DNA of 20,471 nt. Source: an uncultured Solobacterium sp. (GTDB taxonomy: Bacteria; Bacillota_I; Bacilli_A; Erysipelotrichales; Erysipelotrichaceae). The position numbers and the translations under genes are program-made. A model generated the notes under the pieces. That model was not told the origin of the DNA. It saw only the letters and a program-made list of their open reading frames with translations, and did no database searches. The DNA lies in contig CALHUY010000027.1 in the NCBI GenBank assembly GCA_938039295.1, forward strand, positions 1 to 20,471. The letters are read 5' to 3'. Shown piece by piece: positions 1-7,711 of the stretch; position 1 is the stretch's first letter, and each line of letters begins with the position of its first letter.

Positions 1-303
1 ACCAAAGGAGATATAGTCAACTTTTGCAATCTTTAAAAGTTCCACTGCACCATACGCAAACTTGGAAGCACTTTGGGTTGCGTAGAAATAAGGTAATTCG
101 ATCACTAAGTCTACACCATTTTCAATGGCTGCCTTGGCACGTTTCCATTTATCGATAATTGCTGGTTCTCCACGCTGTACAAAATTACCAGACATAACAG
201 CGATAACCATATCACAACCACTCAGTTTTCTTGCTTGCTCGATTTGATAGCGATGTCCATTATGGAATGGATTGTACTCCGCTATGATTCCACATACTTT
301 CAT
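1..303 (-). CDS. tmcAL: tRNA(Met) cytidine acetate ligase TmcAL (YlbM), 5' part only
   Basis: Reading the minus strand from an ATG at 303 gives 101 residues without a stop, running off the left edge of the window. The protein starts MKVCGIIAEYNPFHNGHRYQ, the N-terminal nucleotidyltransferase signature (HxGH-like NPFHNGH) of TmcAL/YlbM, followed by VMSGNFVQRGEPA and LVIELPYFYATQSA, also typical of the family. The known role is ATP- and acetate-dependent formation of N4-acetylcytidine at the wobble position of elongator tRNA-Met. An AAAGG Shine-Dalgarno lies at 315-319, nine bases before the start. In B. subtilis the gene lies beside the DUF177 gene and rpmF, as here, though here it is divergent from them and a hydrolase gene sits in between. 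Older annotations call it a nucleotidyltransferase. The C-terminal part is outside the window. Confidence 0.93.
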   Translation of the reverse strand, partial: MKVCGIIAEYNPFHNGHRYQIEQARKLSGCDMVIAVMSGNFVQRGEPAIIDKWKRAKAAIENGVDLVIELPYFYATQSASKFAYGAVELLKIAKVDYISFG

Positions 304-329
304 TTATCAAAATTCCTTTACAGTTGATA

Positions 330-338
330 TGATACAAT
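330..338 (+). promoter_or_regulatory. extended -10 promoter of the alpha/beta-hydrolase
   Basis: TGATACAAT matches the extended -10 form TGn-TAnAAT. It is about 32 bases before the hydrolase ATG, so the leader would be short and would contain the AGAAAGG Shine-Dalgarno at 354-360. No convincing -35 box is found 16-18 bases upstream. It lies in the 67-base gap between two divergent genes. Confidence 0.5.
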
Positions 339-370
339 GAAATCAATCAAACAAGAAAGGATATTTCTTT

Positions 371-1240
371 ATGACAGAGTTAATTTATAAAATCATTAAA
401 CCTGAAACAGAAGTGAGGGCAACGTTAGTCTGTGTGCATGGTATGCAAGAACATCATGCCCGTTACATTTCCTTTGCAAGAGAGTTATCTAAGCAGGGTA
501 TAGCAGTACTAATTTATGACTTACCAGGTCATGGGGATGCATTTAAAGATGAACTAGGATACTTCGCAGATCAAAATGGAGATGAAGTATTAATTCAATC
601 AGTAGATACGATGGTTAAGAAGTTACATACAGAATACCCAGATGTTCCACATTTCTTATTTGGACATTCTATGGGTTCTATCATCGTACGCTTATACCTA
701 GAGCGTAATGATAAATTTTCAGGTGTGATTCTTTGTGGTGCACCAAATTATCAACCAGCAGCTGGCTTTGGTAAGAAACTTGCACAGTTACTAGTCAAGA
801 TGAAAGGGCCTAAGGCTAAGACAAAACTGTTAACTGCACTTAGTGTTGGCGCCTTTAGTAAATCTGTCAAAAATGCAAAGACACCAGTTGATTGGTTATC
901 CTATAACGAAGAAAATGTACAAGAATTTCTAAAGGATGAATTATGTGGAGTGCCATTTACAGATGCGGGTAACCGTGACTTATTTACGATGGTATCGCGC
1001 TTACATCATCCATTTGCAGCGAAGAACACATCCTTACCAATTCTATTTATCAGCGGGGAAGATGATCCATGTACTGGAGGAACGCTGGGATTAGTCGATA
1101 GTATATCTACATTACAGAAGAATGGATATGCAAATATTGAAAATATCATATTCCCGAAAATGCGTCATGAGATTCTCAATGAAAAGGAGAATCATCTTGT
1201 AATCGAAGAGATTATTAAATTTATTTGCCATCATCAATAA
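371..1240 (+). CDS. alpha/beta-hydrolase, monoacylglycerol lipase / serine aminopeptidase S33-like
   Basis: The 289-residue soluble protein has an alpha/beta-hydrolase fold. The oxyanion region reads VHGMQEHHARY (residues 22-32), followed by YDLPGHG (49-55). The nucleophile elbow is GHSMGS with Ser100. The acid is probably Asp231 or Asp232 in SGEDDP, and the base His266 in KMRHEIL. This spacing and the HGMQEH motif match the Hydrolase_4 family, which includes monoacylglycerol lipases and lysophospholipases. The true substrate cannot be read from sequence. There is no signal peptide, so it should act in the cytoplasm on a small lipid or ester. It has its own promoter and a terminator-like hairpin at 1300-1318, so it is probably a single-gene unit. 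The start is the ATG ten bases after AGAAAGG. Confidence 0.85.
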   Translation: MTELIYKIIKPETEVRATLVCVHGMQEHHARYISFARELSKQGIAVLIYDLPGHGDAFKDELGYFADQNGDEVLIQSVDTMVKKLHTEYPDVPHFLFGHSMGSIIVRLYLERNDKFSGVILCGAPNYQPAAGFGKKLAQLLVKMKGPKAKTKLLTALSVGAFSKSVKNAKTPVDWLSYNEENVQEFLKDELCGVPFTDAGNRDLFTMVSRLHHPFAAKNTSLPILFISGEDDPCTGGTLGLVDSISTLQKNGYANIENIIFPKMRHEILNEKENHLVIEEIIKFICHHQ

Positions 1241-1299
1241 AAATTGAAACAAATATTTTCTGAAAGAAAAGGTTATGAGGGTATCTTCCATCATTTTTT

Positions 1300-1318
1300 C
1301 GCTTTTGGAAGCGTTTTT
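1300..1318 (+). terminator. rho-independent terminator after the hydrolase gene
   Basis: CGCTT, loop TTGG, AAGCG, then five T. The stem is short (5 bp) but the tail is good. It lies about 60 bases after the hydrolase stop and just before the next promoter. Confidence 0.6.
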
Positions 1319-1332
1319 CGGGGGATATTTGA

Positions 1333-1360
1333 TTGACTTTGAAGTGCGGTTTGTTATAAT
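1333..1360 (+). promoter_or_regulatory. promoter of yceD-rpmF
   Basis: TTGACT at 1333-1338, a 16-base spacer, and TATAAT at 1355-1360 preceded by TGT, giving an extended -10. It is the best sigma-A match in the window. Transcription would start near 1367, leaving a leader of about 25 bases with the GGAGA ribosome site. Confidence 0.8.
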
Positions 1361-1390
1361 TTATAAGCGTTAACGAGCGAGGAGACTGCC

Positions 1391-1894
1391 GTGAAGTGGA
1401 CAAAAACAGAGTTGCTGCGTGATTTGCAGAATGTAGATTTTGACGAAGATGTAGTAATCGATGCCGATGAACTGAAAAATGACAGCGGAATCTTATCTGT
1501 TGAAGATGTTCATGTTGAAGGTCACGGTTATATCGACGATGAGGATGATCGCTTCTATGTAGATATGCATATTACAGGTACAATGATTTGTCCTGATGCT
1601 ATCACAAATGAACCGATTGAAGTTCCTTTAGATGTCGAAAGTCAAGAAACATATGTCTTTGAAGAAACTGATGAAGATGGCGTACGCCTCGTTACCAGTG
1701 AAGTCGTTGATCTGATGCCTGCAGTGATAGATGCTATCCTGTTGGAGGTACCACTTCAAGTGACTGAAGCAGTAGAGGGTGAATATCCGCATGGCGATGG
1801 CTGGCAGATATTTACAGAAGCTGAGTATCAGGAAAGCCGGAAAGATCAATTGGATCCGCGTCTGGCAGGACTGAAGCAATTCAAAAATGAATAG
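1391..1894 (+). CDS. YceD family protein (DUF177), rRNA/L32-linked
   Basis: The 167-residue acidic protein belongs to the DUF177/YceD family. The sequence shows the central motif MICPDAITNEPIEVPL (about residues 63-78) and the C-terminal signature DPRLAGLKQF (155-164). Family members are linked genetically to 23S rRNA accumulation and are nearly always encoded directly before rpmF. That holds here: its stop codon overlaps the start of the rpmF Shine-Dalgarno and only 16 bases separate the genes. Translation starts at GTG, six bases after GGAG at 1381-1384. The usual second cysteine positions of some homologues are absent. The molecular function is still not firmly known. The family call is secure; B. 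subtilis YlbN is the expected counterpart. Confidence 0.9.
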   Translation: MKWTKTELLRDLQNVDFDEDVVIDADELKNDSGILSVEDVHVEGHGYIDDEDDRFYVDMHITGTMICPDAITNEPIEVPLDVESQETYVFEETDEDGVRLVTSEVVDLMPAVIDAILLEVPLQVTEAVEGEYPHGDGWQIFTEAEYQESRKDQLDPRLAGLKQFKNE

Positions 1895-1910
1895 TAGGAG
1901 GTGCTAGACA

Positions 1911-2069
1911 ATGGCTGTACAACAGAGAAGAAATTCCAAGACGAGAAAGAACAAGAGAAGAACACATTATAAGTTAAATGTACCTACACTCGTAAAGAAT
2001 GCTGCAGGTGAATACGTTCGCCCACACCATGAAGGTTCTTACGTTAAGGAAACAACAGAATCCAAATAA
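1911..2069 (+). CDS. rpmF: 50S ribosomal protein L32 (bL32), cysteine-free form
   Basis: The 52-residue basic protein starts MAVQQRRNSKTRKNKRRTHY, the invariant N-terminus of bL32. The strong site AGGAGGT at 1894-1900 lies ten bases before the ATG. The C-terminal half has no cysteine at all: where the zinc form carries two CxxC pairs, this one reads VKNAAGEYVRPHHEG. It is therefore the zinc-independent type, expected to keep working under zinc limitation. It is probably co-transcribed with yceD and ends in a hairpin terminator 11 bases after the stop. Whether the genome also has a zinc-type paralogue cannot be seen from this window. Confidence 0.96.
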   Translation: MAVQQRRNSKTRKNKRRTHYKLNVPTLVKNAAGEYVRPHHEGSYVKETTESK

Positions 2070-2080
2070 GGTTGGAAATG

Positions 2081-2105
2081 AAGATGCTGAATTGGCATCT
2101 TTTTT
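2081..2105 (+). terminator. rho-independent terminator of yceD-rpmF
   Basis: AAGATGC, a 7-base loop, GCATCTT, running into a tract of T at 2100-2105. It ends the ribosomal protein operon. Confidence 0.85.
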
Positions 2106-2198
2106 CTATCATTACTTATATAAAGTATCTACTAATTTACATTAGAAATCGTATAATTAGGATAAATAATAGTTTAACTTTTGCGTAGGAGAATTCTC

Positions 2199-2816
2199 AT
2201 GTTGGACAATAAAGGCTTTGATGTGTGGGCAGAAGAATATGATACTTCAGTCAAATTATCAAGTGAAGACAGCACATACCCTTTTGTGGGGTATAACGAA
2301 ATTGTTAATAAAATCTATGACATAGTTATATCCAAATCAAACGCAACTGTTCTTGATATAGGATTTGGAACAGGTACATTAACGCAGAAGTTTTATCAGT
2401 ATGGATGTGATGTTTATGGCCAAGATTTTTCTTCGAAGATGATTGAACTTGCATCTAATAAAATGCCAAATGCTAATTTGTATCAGGGTGACTTTACAAA
2501 AGGTATTGTTAAGCAATTGAAACAACGTTCATATGATTTTATTGTTGCAACGTATTCTATACATCATCTTAAAGAGGATGAAAAAGTGAAATTTCTTCAT
2601 GAATTATTAACTCTTTTAGACAAAGATGGAATGATTCTAATTGGAGATGTTATGTTTGAAACTCAGGAACAATTAGAAAAATGTAGAGAAGAACTATTAG
2701 ATAAATGGGATGATGATGAATTTTATTGTGTTGTTTCTGATTTGAAAAATAAATTTCCAAATCTACAATATGAGCGTATTTCATTTTGCTCGGGAATCAT
2801 TACATTATTAAAGTAA
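2199..2816 (+). CDS. class I SAM-dependent methyltransferase, substrate unknown
   Basis: The 205-residue protein has a Rossmann methyltransferase core: motif I VLDIGFGTGTL (51-61), the acidic end of strand two GQDFS (74-78), a motif II-like QGDFT (96-100), and the post-II FIVATYSIHHL (114-124). The N-terminus FDVWAEEYD resembles the YrrT/UbiE-like small-molecule group. A nucleic-acid target is not excluded. The start chosen is ATG 2199, five bases after AGGAGAA at 2187-2193; an upstream TTG at 2181 would put that ribosome site inside the gene. The gene is visibly richer in A and T than its neighbours and is bounded by terminators at 2081-2105 and 2874-2897, so it looks like an insertion between rpmF and rsmB. 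Confidence 0.83.
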   Translation: MLDNKGFDVWAEEYDTSVKLSSEDSTYPFVGYNEIVNKIYDIVISKSNATVLDIGFGTGTLTQKFYQYGCDVYGQDFSSKMIELASNKMPNANLYQGDFTKGIVKQLKQRSYDFIVATYSIHHLKEDEKVKFLHELLTLLDKDGMILIGDVMFETQEQLEKCREELLDKWDDDEFYCVVSDLKNKFPNLQYERISFCSGIITLLK

Positions 2817-2873
2817 GGAAATAATATTATTAAAAGCTGAAATAAGTTAAAACTTCTATTTTTAATATACATT

Positions 2874-2897
2874 GAGAACTTTTTTAGTTCTCTTTTT
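2874..2897 (+). terminator. rho-independent terminator after the methyltransferase
   Basis: GAGAACT, loop of five T, AGTTCTC, then TTTTT. The stem is a perfect 7 bp. It ends just before the -35 box of the next promoter. Confidence 0.82.
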
Positions 2898-2900
2898 CTA

Positions 2901-2929
2901 TTGCTATATTAGAAGTCGTTTGATAAAGT
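2901..2929 (+). promoter_or_regulatory. promoter of rsmB and probably of the downstream run
   Basis: TTGCTA at 2901-2906, 17-base spacer, TAAAGT at 2924-2929, with TGA directly before it as an extended -10. It starts immediately after the preceding terminator. Transcription would start near 2936, giving a leader of about 16 bases. Confidence 0.65.
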
Positions 2930-2951
2930 CTATGTGAATTAAGGAGTTTCT

Positions 2952-4169
2952 ATGAGTGTAAGAGCGGAAGTATTAAATATATTAGAGCGTGTATTTCGCC
3001 AACATGGCTTTGCGTCTTTACTTTTAAGAAAGGCAAATATCTCGAAAGAGGAGATGGGCCTAGCAAGTGAAATTGTGTATGGTACGATACGGAATAAAAC
3101 ACTATTAGAAGAACAGTGGCGTCCATTTACAAAGCACGTAAAACCAAGAGTGGCTGCACTTCTCAATATGAGTGTATATCAGTTACTGTTTTTGGATAGT
3201 ATTCCTTCCTATGCCGTCATCTTTGAGGCAGTAGAGCTTGCCGGTAAATCGGAGAAAGAATTTGTAAATGCTGTTCTTCGTAAGGTGCAGGCACAGGGAC
3301 TAAGAAAGCCTGAAGGAAATACAATCGAAGAACTTGCGGTATTAACTTCTCATCCACTATGGATCTTACAATTGTGGAAGGCTCACTATGGCTTTGAAAC
3401 AATGAAAGAGATTGCCTTACATAATCAGGAACCATCTCTTGTCTACGGTAGAGTGAATACCTTGAAGTGTAAGAAAACTGAGATTGCTGAGATGCCGGAT
3501 GTACGTATGCTAGAGGATGATTGTTTCTTCTATGCAGGTGTTTTACAGAGAACAGAACTTTTCTCTAAAGGAATGGTCTTGATACAAGATCGACATTCAC
3601 AAAAAGTAGTGCGTAAGCTGGATGTTTTACCTGGTATGCAGGTGTTAGATGCCTGTGCAGCGCCAGGCACAAAGACACAGCAGATTGCTTGCTTGATGAA
3701 GAATCAAGGTAAGATTATCGCTACAGATTTGTATGAGGCTCGCTGTCATTTAATTGATGAATTAATGAATCGTACAGGAGTATCTATTGTTCGTACAAAG
3801 CAGAATGACGCAACAATCACTGGTACATTTTCTAAGGAAAGTTTTGATCGTATTTTGATTGATGCGCCATGTTCAGGTCTAGGAGATTTGTCCCATAAAC
3901 CAGAGATACGTTGGCATCTAGAGCCGACATCAATCGATGAACTTGTACGTACACAAGAAGCCATACTAGATTCTAATGCAGAGTATTTACGTGTTGGAGG
4001 AATCCTTGTTTATAGCACCTGTACATTAAATCGTAAAGAAAATGAACAACAAATCAAAAAGTTTTTAGCAAAACATTCTAACTATATCTTGTTAGAAGAA
4101 GAGACTTTATTTCCAATGGCAGATGATGCGGATGGCTTCTATTACGCAAAATTAAAGCGTAACCAATAG
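2952..4169 (+). CDS. rsmB: 16S rRNA (cytosine(967)-C(5))-methyltransferase RsmB
   Basis: The 405-residue protein has two parts. Residues 1-130 form an all-helical NusB-like RNA-binding domain (NVL-type motif FVNAVLRKV, 104-112). Residues about 155-405 form the SAM-dependent m5C methyltransferase. SAM motif I is DACAAPGTKT (233-242). The catalytic pair of cysteines is Cys307 in DAPCSGLG and Cys357 in YSTCTL, the arrangement of RNA m5C enzymes in which the second cysteine attacks C6 of the base. At 405 residues it is a little shorter than the usual 430-450. AAGGAG at 2941-2946 sets the ATG. It opens the run that continues with rlmN, as yloM-yloN does in B. subtilis, so rRNA modification and ribosome maturation are grouped here. 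Confidence 0.96.
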   Translation: MSVRAEVLNILERVFRQHGFASLLLRKANISKEEMGLASEIVYGTIRNKTLLEEQWRPFTKHVKPRVAALLNMSVYQLLFLDSIPSYAVIFEAVELAGKSEKEFVNAVLRKVQAQGLRKPEGNTIEELAVLTSHPLWILQLWKAHYGFETMKEIALHNQEPSLVYGRVNTLKCKKTEIAEMPDVRMLEDDCFFYAGVLQRTELFSKGMVLIQDRHSQKVVRKLDVLPGMQVLDACAAPGTKTQQIACLMKNQGKIIATDLYEARCHLIDELMNRTGVSIVRTKQNDATITGTFSKESFDRILIDAPCSGLGDLSHKPEIRWHLEPTSIDELVRTQEAILDSNAEYLRVGGILVYSTCTLNRKENEQQIKKFLAKHSNYILLEEETLFPMADDADGFYYAKLKRNQ

Positions 4170-4220
4170 GTTATTTGCGCTTGAAACATTGGATAACATA
4201 TCGAGAAATTAGTGTGATTG

Positions 4221-4229
4221 TGGTAATAT
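4221..4229 (+). promoter_or_regulatory. extended -10 element directly before rlmN
   Basis: TGGTAATAT fits TGn-TAnnAT. Seven bases separate its end from the A of the rlmN ATG at 4237, which is the normal distance from -10 to the transcription start. No -35 match is found 16-18 bases upstream. If active it would make a leaderless mRNA. Confidence 0.45.
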
Positions 4230-4236
4230 ATTAACT

Positions 4237-5277
4237 ATGCAAAGTATATATGATTTAAATATGAAGATGGCGACAGATATGCTCGCCGAAAAGGGACAAA
4301 AATCTTATCGTGCAAAGCAATTATTCCAATGGCTTTATCGTAAGCGTGTTGGTTCATTCCAAGAGATGACCGATATGCCTGCGAGTCTATTAGAAGAGCT
4401 TGCACAGGAATATTCGATTGAACCTGTTAAGGAAATTACACGTCAGGTTGCTCGGGATGGAACTACCAAATATCTGTTCCAGTTAGCGGATGGCTCCTCT
4501 GTTGAGACAGTATTGATGCATTTCCATTTCGGGGAAAGTTTATGTGTAACAAGTCAGCTTGGTTGTAATATGGGCTGTACTTTTTGCGCGTCTGGTTTAT
4601 TAAAGAAACAGCGTGATTTGACTGCTGGTGAGATTGTTGGACAAGTTATGTTTGTCCAAAAGGAATTAGATAAAATTGGTAAGCGTGTTGATAACGTCGT
4701 TATCATGGGAACAGGTGAGCCATTTGATAACTATGATAACGTGATGCGTTTTTGTGAAATTATCAATAGCGACTTAGGTCTAGCGATTGGCGCAAGACAT
4801 ATCACAATTAGTACCTGTGGTATTGTTCCGCGTATTAAAGATTTTGCGAAGGGTCATTATCAATACAATCTAGCAATCTCTTTGCATGCGCCTAATGATG
4901 CGTTACGTCGAAGATTAATGCCTATCGATCAAGTGTATCCTTTAGATGTCTTGATGGACGCATTACATGAATATAGTGAAGGTAATAATCGTCGTATAAC
5001 GTTTGAATATATCTTATTACATGGTGTCAATGATACGGATGCACATGCGATTGAACTAGCGAATTTAATTCGTGGAATGAATGCATATGTGAATCTGATT
5101 CCATATAACCAAGTCGATGAGAATGGGTATGTTTCAACAAACGAGAAAGTTGCATTACATTTCTATGATGTGCTTATGAAACATGGTGTAAAAGCTACCT
5201 TACGTTCTAAACATGGCGATGATATTGATGCGGCTTGTGGTCAGCTTCGTGCAAAACATGAAAAGGGTAAACTTTAA
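4237..5277 (+). CDS. rlmN: dual-specificity rRNA/tRNA adenine C2-methyltransferase RlmN
   Basis: This 346-residue radical-SAM enzyme would methylate C2 of A2503 in 23S rRNA and A37 in some tRNAs. The iron-sulfur motif CxxxCxxC is Cys110, Cys114 and Cys117 (GCNMGCTFCASG). The conserved Glu90 in SSVETVLM, the SAM-binding GTGEPF (158-163), and the methyl-carrying Cys334 in DAACGQL are all present. The N-terminal accessory RNA-binding domain covers about residues 1-90. The start is odd: no Shine-Dalgarno lies before ATG 4237, and no better in-frame start with one exists nearby. The gene is two bases from prpC, so transcription from rsmB or from its own promoter should carry on into the signalling genes. 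Confidence 0.97.
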   Translation: MQSIYDLNMKMATDMLAEKGQKSYRAKQLFQWLYRKRVGSFQEMTDMPASLLEELAQEYSIEPVKEITRQVARDGTTKYLFQLADGSSVETVLMHFHFGESLCVTSQLGCNMGCTFCASGLLKKQRDLTAGEIVGQVMFVQKELDKIGKRVDNVVIMGTGEPFDNYDNVMRFCEIINSDLGLAIGARHITISTCGIVPRIKDFAKGHYQYNLAISLHAPNDALRRRLMPIDQVYPLDVLMDALHEYSEGNNRRITFEYILLHGVNDTDAHAIELANLIRGMNAYVNLIPYNQVDENGYVSTNEKVALHFYDVLMKHGVKATLRSKHGDDIDAACGQLRAKHEKGKL

Positions 5278-5279
5278 AC

Positions 5280-6029
5280 ATGAAATACTATGGAATAACA
5301 GATAAAGGATTGGTACGGAAAAGTAACCAAGATAGTTATGTCATTGCGACAAATGTAGCGGGTGAAGTATTCGCAATTGTCGCAGATGGTATTGGCGGAA
5401 ATTTAGGTGGGGATATTGCCAGTAGAATGGCGGTAGCCCATTTTTCGCGTGTATTCTCTGAGACAGAACAGTTTCGAGATGCGGAAGAAGTGAAACTATG
5501 GCTCAATCGTGAAGTAAAAATCTGTAATTCCGCAATCTTCGATTACGGTAAGCAACATGCGGACCTGAAAGGTATGGGCACAACGTTATGTGCTGCTCTA
5601 ATTACGCATATTGGTATATTTATTGTAAACATTGGGGATTCTCGTGCATATGCATGGTGGCATGCAGGTAAGATGAAGCAGTTAACTGTCGATCATACTT
5701 TAGTGAATGATATGTTAATGCATCATGAGATTACACCTGAGGAAGCCAAAACATTCCCACGTCGTAACGTATTAACCAATGCTTTAGGTGTTTGGGAAGA
5801 TGTAAAATGTGATATTACACATCATATTGAGAAGATGGATGGAATCCTTTTATGTAGCGATGGTCTACATGGCTATGTGCCTGAAAAGACAGTATTACGC
5901 GTTGTAATTGATCCACATAAAGATCCTTCATTACGTGCACGCAAGTTAATCAAACTGGCTTTAGAAGCTGGTGGTTTTGATAATACAACAGTTATCTTAT
6001 TAGACTTTGCTGGAGGCTACACACTATGA
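5280..6029 (+). CDS. prpC: PP2C-type Ser/Thr protein phosphatase PrpC/Stp
   Basis: The 249-residue PPM/PP2C phosphatase has the family motifs in order: SNQDSY (15-20), the metal-binding VADGIGG (34-40, Asp36 and Gly37), GMGTTL (98-103), NIGDSRAY (117-124), CSDGL (192-196, Asp194) and GGFDNTT (231-237, Asp234). These give the two-metal centre that removes phosphate from Ser and Thr. Its known partner is the PASTA kinase, whose gene overlaps it by four bases (ATGA) and which it antagonises. It follows rlmN after two bases, with only a weak AAAGGG upstream, so its translation probably depends on that of rlmN. It is cytoplasmic, and the length is normal for the family. Confidence 0.96.
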   Translation: MKYYGITDKGLVRKSNQDSYVIATNVAGEVFAIVADGIGGNLGGDIASRMAVAHFSRVFSETEQFRDAEEVKLWLNREVKICNSAIFDYGKQHADLKGMGTTLCAALITHIGIFIVNIGDSRAYAWWHAGKMKQLTVDHTLVNDMLMHHEITPEEAKTFPRRNVLTNALGVWEDVKCDITHHIEKMDGILLCSDGLHGYVPEKTVLRVVIDPHKDPSLRARKLIKLALEAGGFDNTTVILLDFAGGYTL

Positions 6030-7702
6030 ACAAAAAGAATGTAGTCGCTAACCGTTATGAAGTTGTTCAGCATATTGGTCAAGGTGGTATGGCTGATGTT
6101 TTCTTGGCTATTGATACAATTTTAAATCGTCATGTTGCTATCAAGATTCTGCGCTCTGATCAAAGTACAGATGCGATTAGCATCTTGCGTTTTGAGCGTG
6201 AAGCACAAGCTGCCACAACATTAGCTCATCCAAATATCGTAGAAATCTATGATGTTGGTGAATATAAGAATCATCATTATATTGTCATGGAATACGTTGC
6301 TGGTAAGACCTTAAAGAAAGTGATTCGCGACCGTGCGCCTTTATTGAATTTAGAAGCGGTCGATACAATGAAACAACTAACTTCTGCAGTTGCGGAAGCA
6401 CATAAGCGTGGCATTATACACCGAGATATCAAACCACAGAACGTGATTGTTAAGTCTGATGGGTCTGTAAAGATTCTTGACTTTGGTATCGCAACTGCCA
6501 AGGGTAGTGCACAATTAACACAAGCAAATAATGTTATGGGTTCAGTTCATTACCTAGCACCTGAACTTGCAAAGGGTGAACCAGCTTCCCCACAATCAGA
6601 TATTTATGCCTTGGGAATTGTTTTCTATGAGATGTTAACAGGGGATGTTCCTTTTAAGGCAGACCAAGCTGTGCAGATTGCTTTACTACATATGAGAGAA
6701 GCGATGCCAAGTGTACGTAAGGCAAATCCAAATGTTCCACAATCTGTAGAGAATATCATCATCCGCGCAACAGCAAAAAATCCAAAGTTGCGTTATCAAA
6801 GCTGCGATGAAATGTTGAAGGATTTAGAGCAGTGCATGTTACCAGAACATCAAAATGACAAGCCATTAAGTCTGAAAGATCCAATCGATAAAACACCAAC
6901 AAAACAAGAAAAAGATGATGCGAAGGTTGCAATGACAAGAAGTACATCTCTTTCACGTGTAGCAAATAAACGTACCAAAATCTATATCACTGCAATCGTG
7001 GTGTTATTTGCGTTGTTTGCGTTAATTGTAGGACTATTTTTAGCAGGTATTCTACCACCTAAATCCAAGACGGTTACTGTACCAAATGTATCCAATATGG
7101 ATGTAACACAAGCAACTACAGCTTTGCAGGAACAAGATCTTGAAGTTGATCAAGAAAATATTATCTATCAACTATCAAAAGATAGTATTGAAGGTGTTGT
7201 AATCAGTACAGAACCTGCTAGTTCTAGTGAAGTAGAACGTCATTCAAAAGTAAAACTAATCGTATCCAGTGGTGTTGGGGAAGAAATGCCTAACTATGTT
7301 GGAAGAAATATTGATGATGTAAAGGCATCACTTCCATCTACGATTCACTTAATCGAAAAAGAAGAACAGAGTGATAAAAAACCTGGCACAATCATCCGCC
7401 AAGAAGGTGTAGCACCAGGAGAACTCTATGATATAGCTGGTGTAACGGATGTGACACTATACTATGTGCCATATGTAAAGGTCACAATTCCAGCAGATAT
7501 TGTTGGTAAGCCAATTGAGGAAGCGACAGCACAATTAGAGGCGATGGGTGTTAACGTTGTACGTGCACACCGTGATACTTCTTCTTTACCGCAGAGTGAA
7601 ATTGATAAAATCAAAGTTGGTACTGTCATTGAGACAATGCCGGCTGCAGGTAGTGAATATACACAAAAAAAGGATAGTTATGTCACATTATACTTTTACT
7701 AA
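6026..7702 (+). CDS. prkC: PASTA-domain Ser/Thr protein kinase PrkC/StkP (Stk1)
   Basis: The 558-residue single-pass membrane kinase has a Hanks-type catalytic domain at about 10-270: glycine loop GQGGMADV (18-25), Lys40 in VAIKIL, HRDIKPQN (132-139), DFG (152-154) and GSVHYLAPE (172-180). A basic juxtamembrane stretch leads to a transmembrane helix at about 318-342. Three extracellular PASTA repeats follow, at about 349-415, 416-483 and 486-558. PASTA domains bind muropeptides or lipid II. The kinase phosphorylates wall-synthesis, division and translation proteins, including RsgA and FtsZ in related species, both of which are encoded downstream in this window. GGAGG at 6012-6016 gives the start. 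The usual three-PASTA design is complete, and it ends without the extra C-terminal domain of some relatives. Confidence 0.97.
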   Translation: MNKKNVVANRYEVVQHIGQGGMADVFLAIDTILNRHVAIKILRSDQSTDAISILRFEREAQAATTLAHPNIVEIYDVGEYKNHHYIVMEYVAGKTLKKVIRDRAPLLNLEAVDTMKQLTSAVAEAHKRGIIHRDIKPQNVIVKSDGSVKILDFGIATAKGSAQLTQANNVMGSVHYLAPELAKGEPASPQSDIYALGIVFYEMLTGDVPFKADQAVQIALLHMREAMPSVRKANPNVPQSVENIIIRATAKNPKLRYQSCDEMLKDLEQCMLPEHQNDKPLSLKDPIDKTPTKQEKDDAKVAMTRSTSLSRVANKRTKIYITAIVVLFALFALIVGLFLAGILPPKSKTVTVPNVSNMDVTQATTALQEQDLEVDQENIIYQLSKDSIEGVVISTEPASSSEVERHSKVKLIVSSGVGEEMPNYVGRNIDDVKASLPSTIHLIEKEEQSDKKPGTIIRQEGVAPGELYDIAGVTDVTLYYVPYVKVTIPADIVGKPIEEATAQLEAMGVNVVRAHRDTSSLPQSEIDKIKVGTVIETMPAAGSEYTQKKDSYVTLYFY

Positions 7703-7711
7703 GGAGTGCTT

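Noticed and set aside
2181..2198. Upstream TTG start for the methyltransferase
   Set aside because: It would place the AGGAGAA ribosome site inside the coding region; ATG 2199 has ideal spacing.
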